This document shows, one piece after another, positions 1 through 5,866 of a DNA stretch of 11,453 nt. Made by a program: the position numbers and the translations under genes. The DNA is taken from assembly GCA_041742255.1 (NCBI GenBank), contig JBGSIZ010000248.1, positions 1 through 11,453 of the forward strand. The letters run 5' to 3'. Each line of letters starts with the position of its first letter. The stretch's first letter is position 1. The notes under the pieces are model-generated. The model was not told where the DNA came from. It saw only the letters and a program-made list of their open reading frames with translations, and ran no database searches. Source of the stretch: JBGSIZ01 sp041742255 (GTDB lineage Bacteria; Pseudomonadota; Alphaproteobacteria; Rhodobacterales; Rhodobacteraceae).

Positions 1-2
1 CG

Positions 3-344
3 TTGCCCAAGCCCGTGCGCAAGGTGGTAGCCCGCCCCAAGCCTGCGCCAGTTGTGGCTGCGGATATGGCCCCGGTGGCCGACGTGCCCGCGTCCGAAAA
101 GGCCGCCCAGAAGGCCGCCAAAGCCATCGCAGACAAGGCCGCCAAGGCCGCCAAGAAAGCCAAGGCTGCTGCAAAGGCGTTGGCCGAAAAGGCTGCCAAG
201 GCGGCGAAGAAAGCCGCAGACAAGGCCCGCAAAGCAGTGAAAGCCGAAAAGGCCAAGGTCAAGGCCGCCGCAGAAAAGGCCGCCAAAGCCGCCAAGAAGT
301 CCGAAAAGCAGGCCCGCAAGGATGCGAAGGCCAATGCTGTCTAA
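3..344 (+). CDS. Lys/Ala-rich basic protein, 3' end (5' partial)
   Basis: The frame is open to the left edge, so this is probably the C-terminal part of a longer protein; a TTG at base 3 could also be a start, but no ribosome binding site is visible. The 113 residues begin with a Pro/Val/Lys segment (about 1-30). From residue 32 they become almost pure Ala and Lys, with a near-repeat [DE]KAAKAAKK at about 44-52, 62-70 and 91-99. Such a stretch should form a highly positive helix. Tails like this occur in histone H1-like proteins, phasin/PhaF-type nucleoid proteins and as RNA-binding extensions of helicases or ribosome-associated proteins, so nucleic-acid binding is a reasonable inference, but the family cannot be named from this piece. 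It ends in TAA nine bases before the convergent pseudouridine synthase stop; no terminator hairpin is obvious between them. Confidence 0.6.
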   Translation: MPKPVRKVVARPKPAPVVAADMAPVADVPASEKAAQKAAKAIADKAAKAAKKAKAAAKALAEKAAKAAKKAADKARKAVKAEKAKVKAAAEKAAKAAKKSEKQARKDAKANAV

Positions 345-353
345 AGTCTGTTC

Positions 354-896
354 CTAGCCGTCGCGCCAGTGGCCGGGGGCGAGGTCCGCAAGCGTCCAAT
401 CGCCGATCTGCCAGCGCACCAGCCGCAGCGTGGGGAACCCCGCTGCCGCTGTCATTCGCCGCACCTGTCGGTTGCGCCCTTCGGTGATGGTGATTTCCAA
501 CCAGCGGTCCGGCACCGATTTGCGCACCCGCACGGTCGGTGTCCGGTCCCAGAGCGGGGGCGGGTCGATGATCCGCGCCTGTGCTGGCCGCGTCATGCCG
601 TCCTTGAGCAGGAGACCCCGGCGCAGCGGTGCCAGATCGCCGTCTGTTGGCGCCCCTTCAACCTGAACGAGGTAGGTTTTTGGTATTTTGGCGGACGGTT
701 CCGCGATCCGCGCCTGTTGTTTGCCGTCGTTGGTCAGGATCAGCAATCCTTCGCTGTCCCGGTCCAGCCGCCCCGCCGGATAGACCCCCGGCGGCAGTCC
801 GAACGCCGACAATGTCGCGCGCGGTGACGCGCTGCCTGCATCCGTGAATTGCGAAAGCACATCGTAGGGTTTGTTGAAAAGGATCAGGCGGGCCAT
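354..896 (-). CDS. rluE: 23S rRNA pseudouridine synthase, RluE-like (RsuA/RluB/E/F family)
   Basis: The 180-residue protein matches the short RluE type, which lacks the N-terminal S4 RNA-binding domain. E. coli RluE makes pseudouridine 2457 in 23S rRNA; the same site is inferred here. The opening NKPYDVLSQFTD block (8-19) and the catalytic motif GRLDRDSEGLLILTNDG (42 onward, catalytic Asp45) are intact. The mid-protein YLVQVEG block, the late EGRNRQVRRMTA block and the following GFPTLRLVR segment are also RluE-like. The ATG at 894-896 fits the family start (M-x-R-L-I-L-F-N-K-P), with an AGGG-type binding site a few bases before it. It is transcribed alone, converging on the Lys/Ala-rich gene. 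I see no truncation or frameshift. Confidence 0.92.
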   Translation of the reverse strand: MARLILFNKPYDVLSQFTDAGSASPRATLSAFGLPPGVYPAGRLDRDSEGLLILTNDGKQQARIAEPSAKIPKTYLVQVEGAPTDGDLAPLRRGLLLKDGMTRPAQARIIDPPPLWDRTPTVRVRKSVPDRWLEITITEGRNRQVRRMTAAAGFPTLRLVRWQIGDWTLADLAPGHWRDG

Positions 897-1099
897 GACC
901 GTGCCCTAGCAAATTCCGACCCCGCAGGCCAGCCGGTCCAGCGCACCGGGATTTGATCAAAATTCCCCGAAATTTGGTGCCGTTTCAACACGCTAGGCGG
1001 TCCGTCGCACAGAAATTCGAACAATTTTACGTTCCCGAAAAAAACCAGCTTGATTGCTGGGGGATTCTGTCCCATTTGCGCAATCATAGACGCCAACGC

Positions 1100-1225
1100 A
1101 CGCGCCTCTGGCCGGAAAGCAGTCACGCTTCACGTGTTTACGTAGCGACGGTAACGTCTCCCTTGGAACTGAGCGGTCTCGCGTGGGGTGATCCCATCTA
1201 TGGCCGGGTCTACTGGAGATGACCA
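1100..1225 (+). promoter_or_regulatory. Candidate structured 5' leader (speF-type) of the ornithine decarboxylase
   Basis: The 329 bases between the pseudouridine synthase start (897) and the decarboxylase ATG (1226) hold no convincing gene. The last ~125 bases look structured. The segment CGTCTCC (1155-1161) can pair with GGAGATG (1215-1221) over 7 bp, one of them G-U, which buries the GGAG ribosome binding site (1215-1218). Inside that loop CGGTC (1174-1178) pairs with GGCCG (1202-1206), and GTGGGG (1183-1188) with TCCCAT (1192-1197). An alternative hairpin GACG-GUAA-CGUC (1147-1158, GNRA-type loop) uses the same CGUC and would exclude the blocking pair. The speF RNA motif is known upstream of alphaproteobacterial ornithine decarboxylase genes; assigning this leader to it is inference from context. 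Further upstream (897-1099) I see only an A+T-richer stretch, a TTTGATCAAA palindrome (952-961), a small CCAGC/GCTGG hairpin (1045-1060) and no clear promoter. Confidence 0.5.
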
Positions 1226-2398
1226 ATGACAGTGCTTTTTACCGGGGCAGGTTCTGCCGCCCGCAAGGTTTCGTCGTCCCGACTGGACGCCTATGTTGCC
1301 GATCATGATTTTGACAAGCCCACGCTGGTTCTGGACGTGGACCGGGTGGAAACCCAGTATGCCGCGCTCAAGGCCGGGCTGGGCCACGCCGATATTCATT
1401 ATGCCGTCAAGGCGAACCCTGCCTTGCCGATCATCAGCCGGTTGGTGGGGCTGGGATCGCATTTTGACGCTGCGTCCCGTGGCGAGATCGAGATCTGCCT
1501 GAGCCAGGGTGCCCGCCCTGAAACCGTATCGTTTGGCAACACGATCAAGCGGGTGTCGGATATTCAGTGGGCGTGGAATGCTGGCATCACCCTGTTTGCC
1601 GCCGATGCCGACGAAGAGCTGGAAAAGATCGCCGAACATGCGCCGGGTGCCGATGTTTACATCCGCCTGATTGTTGAGGTGTCCCAAGCCGATTGGCCGC
1701 TGACCCGCAAGTTCGGCTGTGACGGCGATACCGCGCTGCGCCTGTTGGATTACGCCAAGGAATTGGGCCTGAATCCTGTTGGTTTCTCGTTCCATGTGGG
1801 CAGCCAGACCCGCAAGGCGGAGATGTGGGCACCGTCGCTGGACGCGCTGGCTGCCATTTGGCACGCGGCCAAGGCCGCCGGGCACGATCTGACCTTGTTG
1901 AACATCGGCGGCGGGTTTCCCGCGTTTTATGGCGAGGCCATTCAAGCCCCGACCGATTACGCCGCCGCCGTCATGGCGCTGGTTACCGAAAAGTTTGGCC
2001 AGATTGACCGTGTGATGGCCGAACCGGGCCGGGGCATGGTGGCCGAGGCCGGTGTGATCGTGTCCGAGATCATGCTGGTCAGCCGCAAGTCTGAACGCGA
2101 TGTGCATCGCTGGGTGTATCTGTCCATTGGCCGGTTTTCCGGTTTGGCAGAAACCGAAGGCGAGGCGATCCGCTATCAGTTCGAGACCCCCCGCGATGGC
2201 GACCCGATGGGTCCGTGCATCATGGCAGGCCCGTCGTGCGACAGCGCCGACGTGTTGTATGAAAAGCGTCCGATGCAGTTGCCCCTGACGTTGAAATCGG
2301 GCGACCGCGTGCTGATCCGCAACACGGGCGCCTATACATCGACCTATTCGTCGGTGTGTTTCAACGGCTTTCCGCCGCTGGATGTTGTCTGTATCTGA
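1226..2398 (+). CDS. odc: Ornithine decarboxylase, PLP fold type III (ornithine/lysine/DAP decarboxylase family)
   Basis: This 390-residue cytoplasmic enzyme should decarboxylate L-ornithine to putrescine, the first step of polyamine synthesis by the direct route. PLP-binding YAVKANP carries the Schiff-base lysine (Lys62). FHVGSQ, the glycine-rich NIGGGFP loop and AEPGRGMV (phosphate contacts) follow in order. The catalytic CDSAD motif (Cys338-Asp339) supplies the residue contributed by the partner subunit in these dimers. The C-terminal NTGAYTSTYSSVCFNGF block is typical of the bacterial ornithine decarboxylase branch. The length is close to that of compact bacterial members. ATG at 1226 has GGAG (1215-1218) seven bases upstream. 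Lysine or dual lysine/ornithine activity cannot be excluded, since specificity depends on a few pocket residues. The product is unlike the fold-I SpeC/SpeF of enterobacteria, so those symbols would mislead. Regulation is probably through the structured leader. Confidence 0.88.
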   Translation: MTVLFTGAGSAARKVSSSRLDAYVADHDFDKPTLVLDVDRVETQYAALKAGLGHADIHYAVKANPALPIISRLVGLGSHFDAASRGEIEICLSQGARPETVSFGNTIKRVSDIQWAWNAGITLFAADADEELEKIAEHAPGADVYIRLIVEVSQADWPLTRKFGCDGDTALRLLDYAKELGLNPVGFSFHVGSQTRKAEMWAPSLDALAAIWHAAKAAGHDLTLLNIGGGFPAFYGEAIQAPTDYAAAVMALVTEKFGQIDRVMAEPGRGMVAEAGVIVSEIMLVSRKSERDVHRWVYLSIGRFSGLAETEGEAIRYQFETPRDGDPMGPCIMAGPSCDSADVLYEKRPMQLPLTLKSGDRVLIRNTGAYTSTYSSVCFNGFPPLDVVCI

Positions 2399-2414
2399 TT
2401 GAAATATCAAGGCA

Positions 2415-2457
2415 TTGGCGGCGCACGGTATACGACCGTGTGCCGCTAAGTATTTAT
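2415..2457 (+). terminator. Rho-independent-type terminator behind the decarboxylase
   Basis: A 15-bp stem (2415-2429 with 2435-2449) contains only two G-U pairs and closes a five-base loop (ATACG). The core arms are GCGGCGCACGGT and ACCGTGTGCCGC. The tail is TATTTATT, T-rich but interrupted, so the hairpin is strong while the tail is weaker than the textbook form. It lies 17 bases after the TGA of the decarboxylase, where a terminator would be expected. Confidence 0.75.
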
Positions 2458-2483
2458 TGACACTGGATTTTTCTGTTTACAGT
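2457..2483 (+). promoter_or_regulatory. Possible sigma-70 promoter for the DUF3422 gene
   Basis: A perfect -35 hexamer TTGACA (2457-2462) is followed by TACAGT (2478-2483, four of six consensus bases) after a short 15-base spacer. It sits directly on the tail of the preceding terminator and about 50 bases before the likely ATG. The spacer is below the preferred 16-18, so the exact -10 is uncertain, but the position between a terminator and a new gene is sensible. Confidence 0.35.
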
Positions 2484-2533
2484 GGCGCAATCCCCGCTAG
2501 ATATCGGTCAACCCTTTGTTCAGGCCGGTGCCC

Positions 2534-3814
2534 ATGCCCACGATTGAAGATCATCCGCTGCGTTACGCGCTGACCAACGAATTGCACGCCCGGCCGTTTC
2601 CGTCGATGCAGGTCCCCGGCGAGGCTGCATATCTCGCGTTGAAACCAGCCCAGAACGCCGCCGCCCGCGACCGCGCCGCAGAGCGCGCCCATTTGCTGAT
2701 GTTGCTGAACCGCTATGGCGCGGTGCATCCGCAACCCGATGCGACCCATTATTTTGGCCAGATCGGCAAGCATTTCCTGAAGTGGGAAAGCCATACCGAA
2801 TTCGTGACCTATACGATTTTCGGCACGGCCTTGGCCGATCGCCCGTTTGATCCCGCCTTGTTTGCCACCTTTCCCGAGGAATGGTTGGCGGCCGCCCCCG
2901 GCACCCGGATCACATCCGCGCTGATCCGGGTCGAGGAGGTGGACGTCGAGGACGGCATCGCCGAAAAAGTCGAAGGGTGGCTGGTGCCCGAGAGCCTTGC
3001 CATCAGCCGGGTGTTGGATGACCAGTTGATCGTAGCAGGCGATTTCCGGATTGATCCCGCCGGCCATTTGCGGTTTGCCATTTTCGCCCGTCCCGAAACC
3101 GGTGAACGCCGCGTGGGCCGCGTGGTGCAGCGGTTGTGCGAGATCGAGACCTACAAGACAATGGCCATGCTGGGCCTTGCCCGCGCCCGCACCCTTGGCC
3201 CGGAAATGGGCCGTCTGGACCGGCAGTTGTCCGATCTGGTTGCCGATATGGCCGGCCCGATGTCCAAGCCCGCCGAGACGCTGGCCGGGTTGTTGCAGAT
3301 TTCCGGTGCATTGGAACATATCGTTGCCCAATCGTCGTTCCGGTTTGGCGCGACGGGGGCCTATGAGGCCATCGTCAATCAGCGCATCGAGGTTCTGCGC
3401 GAGATCAGGTTTGGCGGCCGCCAGACGTTTGCCGAATTCATGACCCGCCGGTTTGATCCCGCCATGCGCACCGTCGCCTCCACCGAGCGCCGGTTGCAGG
3501 CGATGTCCGACCGTGCGTTGCGCGCTGGTGATCTGTTGCGGACCCGTGTGGACGTGGAACGCAGCGCCGAAAATCAGGCGTTGCTGACCTCCATGGACCG
3601 CCGCGCCGATTTGCAGCTTCGCCTGCAAAAGACCGTGGAAGGGTTGTCCGTGGTCGCGATCAGCTATTATGCCGTCAACCTTGCCACTTATGTTCTGTTG
3701 CCACTTGCCGAGGCGCAGGGTTGGTCCAAGGGCATTGTGACCGCCGTCGCAACCCCTGTGGTGTTGCTGGCCGTCTGGATGCTGGTGCGACGTATCCGCC
3801 GCCACATGGAGTAG
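2534..3814 (+). CDS. DUF3422 family membrane protein
   Basis: The 426-residue protein has the N-terminal signature of the DUF3422 family: EDHPLRYALTNELHARPFPS near residues 5-24. The function of the family is not known to me. The central part is soluble and has an FGTAL segment and the Trp/Gly-rich KVEGWLVPES region. The second half is a long, mostly helical and charged stalk (about 190-365), followed by two membrane helices at roughly 370-392 and 400-418, with a short link containing GW. The tail ends in the positive RRIRRHME, suggesting both termini are cytoplasmic. The frame is open to a TTG at 2516, but the ATG at 2534 fits the usual family start and has AGG about ten bases before it. It converges on the importer operon with a six-base gap and no visible terminator. 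Confidence 0.85.
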   Translation: MPTIEDHPLRYALTNELHARPFPSMQVPGEAAYLALKPAQNAAARDRAAERAHLLMLLNRYGAVHPQPDATHYFGQIGKHFLKWESHTEFVTYTIFGTALADRPFDPALFATFPEEWLAAAPGTRITSALIRVEEVDVEDGIAEKVEGWLVPESLAISRVLDDQLIVAGDFRIDPAGHLRFAIFARPETGERRVGRVVQRLCEIETYKTMAMLGLARARTLGPEMGRLDRQLSDLVADMAGPMSKPAETLAGLLQISGALEHIVAQSSFRFGATGAYEAIVNQRIEVLREIRFGGRQTFAEFMTRRFDPAMRTVASTERRLQAMSDRALRAGDLLRTRVDVERSAENQALLTSMDRRADLQLRLQKTVEGLSVVAISYYAVNLATYVLLPLAEAQGWSKGIVTAVATPVVLLAVWMLVRRIRRHME

Positions 3815-3820
3815 GGCGCG

Positions 3821-4783
3821 TTACAACCCCCGGATCCGTGGATCGAGTGCGTCCCGCAGGCCGTCCCCGATGTAGTTGACCGCCAGCACGGTGAACGAGA
3901 TGCTGAGCCCCGGCCACAGCACCCGTTCCGGATAGCTGGCCATCCGGTCCACGCTGTCGAACAGGATTTTTCCCCATGTCGGGAAATCCGACGGGAAGCC
4001 AAGCCCAAGGAACGACAGCGCGCTTTCTGTGATGATCGCGCTGGCCAGTCCAAGGGTTGCCGAAACCATGATGGGCGACATCACGTTGGGCAGCAGGTGC
4101 CGCGTGATCATCCGCCGTGCCGGTGTCCCGATGGACCGCGCCGCCAGCACGAATTCCCGTTCCTTGATCGCCAGAATATCCCCCCGCACGATCCGCGCCG
4201 TGTGCATCCATGACGTGATCCCGATCCCCGTCACGATCAGGATGAAAATCCCCGTTTCCGGCCCGAATGCCGCCCGTAGTGGGTCCCGGAACAGCAGCAT
4301 CATCACCAGAAGGATCGGCAGCAGCGGCAGCGACAGCACAAGGTCCGTGAACCGCATCAGGATGCCGTCAAACGATTTGAAGAACCCCGCGATGACCCCG
4401 ACGAACGTCCCGATCACGAGGCTGAGGATCATCGCCGTCCAGCCCACCGCCATCGAAATTTGCCCCCCTTGGATCAGGTTCGCCAAAAGATCCCGCCCAA
4501 GCTGATCCGTGCCAAGGGGCCGCGACCAGCTCCATTTCACGTCTGCGTTGAAAAGCCCGATGTAGAAGGGCCGCAGGTCCTTGTTCCGGATGTCCAGTTT
4601 GCCCGCGTCCACCTGCCACAGATAGGGGCCAAGCACGACAAAGCCCGTGATGAAGATCAGGAATGCCAGACCGACCATCGCCCCCCGGTGCGTTTTGAAC
4701 TGGTCCCAGACATCCCACCACTGGTTGCGGATTTTCGCCACATACTGGTCGGGGGCGGGGGCGTGGAGTGGCGCATCAGTCAT
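3821..4783 (-). CDS. Peptide-family ABC importer, permease C (DppC/OppC type)
   Basis: This 320-residue inner-membrane protein forms the import channel together with permease B. It begins with a soluble segment (about 1-35) and a first membrane helix (about 36-55), the OppC_N layout. A short periplasmic stretch leads to the family motif PLGTDQLGRDLLANLIQGG. The core BPD_transp_1 domain follows with about five more helices. Its EAA-type coupling loop reads EREFVLAARSIGTPARRMITRHLLPN and contacts the ATPases. The tail LDPRIRGL is also typical of the family. The start ATG (4781-4783) overlaps the end of permease B by 8 bases, so the two are probably translationally coupled. It is the last gene of the operon, and no terminator hairpin is obvious beyond it. 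The family transports di-/oligopeptides, nickel, opines or sugars; the substrate is not decided by the permease. Confidence 0.92.
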   Translation of the reverse strand: MTDAPLHAPAPDQYVAKIRNQWWDVWDQFKTHRGAMVGLAFLIFITGFVVLGPYLWQVDAGKLDIRNKDLRPFYIGLFNADVKWSWSRPLGTDQLGRDLLANLIQGGQISMAVGWTAMILSLVIGTFVGVIAGFFKSFDGILMRFTDLVLSLPLLPILLVMMLLFRDPLRAAFGPETGIFILIVTGIGITSWMHTARIVRGDILAIKEREFVLAARSIGTPARRMITRHLLPNVMSPIMVSATLGLASAIITESALSFLGLGFPSDFPTWGKILFDSVDRMASYPERVLWPGLSISFTVLAVNYIGDGLRDALDPRIRGL

Positions 4784-5783
4784 AGCGGATCCTCGGGTCG
4801 AGAACGCCGTAGAGCACGTCGGCGATAAGGTTGAAAATCACGATCAGCACCGCAAAGATGAAGGTGAGCGTGAGCACCATGGGGATGTCCGACCCTTGGA
4901 TCGCGATGATAAGGAGTTGCCCCAGCCCGTTCACCTTGAACACCTGTTCGGTGATGATCGCCCCCCCGAACACCTGTGGCACCCCAAGGGCGATGACCGT
5001 CACCACCGGGATCATCGAATTGCGCAGAACGTGCCGCAGCACGACCACCCGTTCGCTCATCCCCTTGGCCCGCGCCGTGCGCACATAATCCTGACCAAGG
5101 TTATCGAGCATCGACGCCCGCATATACCGGCTGATTTGCGCCGCATTGAACAGCGCCAGAACGAACACCGGCATCGCCATCTGTTTGATCTGGAACAGGA
5201 AGGACGACCAGTCCGTCACCTCGTGCGTGGTGTCATAGATCGACGGGAACCAGCCAAGGTTGACCGAAAACACCACGATCAGGATGACCCCGGTGAAAAA
5301 CGTCGGCACCGAGAACCCGACCATGGAGATGAATGTCCCCAGATTGTCGAACCACGAATATTGCCAATAGGCCGAGAGAATCCCGATGGGCAGCGCAATC
5401 GCAACCCCCACCACATAGGACATCCCCACCACCCAGAGCGTTTGCGGGATCCGTTCCGCGATCACGTCGAACACCGGGCTGCGCGATTGGAACGAGATGA
5501 TCCGCTGCGCCCCTTGGGCAAAGTCCGTGCCGAACAGCCCGTCGATCCAGTATTGCGGTTCGACCACGAAAAACTGCCAGAGCCAAAGGTAGAACCGCAC
5601 ATACCACGGCTCGCCCAGACCCAGCGCGATCCGCATCTTTTCCTTGACCTCGGGCGGGATGGTCAGGGGCATGTTGGCCATCGGGTCGCCGGGGGCGAGT
5701 TCCAGCAACATGAAAATCACGAAAGCGATGAACAAAAGCGTCGGGATCGACAGGATCAATCTGCGGATGGTGAAAGTCAGCAT
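4776..5783 (-). CDS. Peptide-family ABC importer, permease B (DppB/OppB type)
   Basis: The 335-residue protein is the other half of the transmembrane channel. Helix 1 (about 8-30, RRLILSIPTLLFIAFVIFML) ends in the family signature LAPGDP. A long periplasmic loop (about 31-115) carries two Trp-rich patches and is followed by five more helices. The coupling loop DYVRTARAKGMSERVVVLRHVLRNSMIP (about 230-257) is the conserved EAA-type motif. The C-terminus LDPRIRYD is canonical. The ATG at 5781-5783 has GAGG about nine bases upstream. It is separated from the binding-protein gene by 83 bases with a strong hairpin, and overlaps permease C by 8 bases. Confidence 0.92.
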   Translation of the reverse strand: MLTFTIRRLILSIPTLLFIAFVIFMLLELAPGDPMANMPLTIPPEVKEKMRIALGLGEPWYVRFYLWLWQFFVVEPQYWIDGLFGTDFAQGAQRIISFQSRSPVFDVIAERIPQTLWVVGMSYVVGVAIALPIGILSAYWQYSWFDNLGTFISMVGFSVPTFFTGVILIVVFSVNLGWFPSIYDTTHEVTDWSSFLFQIKQMAMPVFVLALFNAAQISRYMRASMLDNLGQDYVRTARAKGMSERVVVLRHVLRNSMIPVVTVIALGVPQVFGGAIITEQVFKVNGLGQLLIIAIQGSDIPMVLTLTFIFAVLIVIFNLIADVLYGVLDPRIRYD

Positions 5784-5805
5784 CGGCGCCTCGGTTCAAG
5801 GTTTT

Positions 5806-5846
5806 CGGGGGGAGGGGGGGGTAAGGTGGGCCGAAGCCCACCTTAC
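5806..5846 (-). terminator. Intercistronic UUCG hairpin with C-rich tract behind the binding-protein gene
   Basis: The transcript read from the minus strand contains a perfect 11-bp stem, GTAAGGTGGGC (5846-5836) with GCCCACCTTAC (5831-5821), closed by a C(UUCG)G tetraloop (5835-5832), among the most stable RNA loops known. On its 3' side comes a C-tract broken by one T (5821-5807), not a U-tract, so it is not a classical terminator. It starts 20 bases after the binding-protein stop. Such elements commonly protect the upstream message from 3' decay and partly stop transcription, giving more binding protein than permease. That role is inferred here. Confidence 0.75.
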
Positions 5847-5866
5847 GTTGTCAAGACGCAGTGCGA

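Noticed and set aside
953..1222. An 89-codon TTG-started frame through the decarboxylase leader.
   Set aside because: It has no ribosome binding site and no recognisable motif, and its sequence is better explained by RNA structure near the end.
1130..2410. A 426-codon minus-strand frame opposite the decarboxylase.
   Set aside because: The forward frame has every PLP decarboxylase motif, while the reverse frame has none and would also run through the leader.
2477..3805. A 442-codon minus-strand frame opposite the DUF3422 gene.
   Set aside because: The composition is Gly/His/Gln-rich without motifs, and the forward frame matches a known family with a proper start and membrane helices.
3812..3830. 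A bidirectional terminator between DUF3422 and permease C.
   Set aside because: The six-base gap and flanks have no hairpin with a T-tract on either strand.
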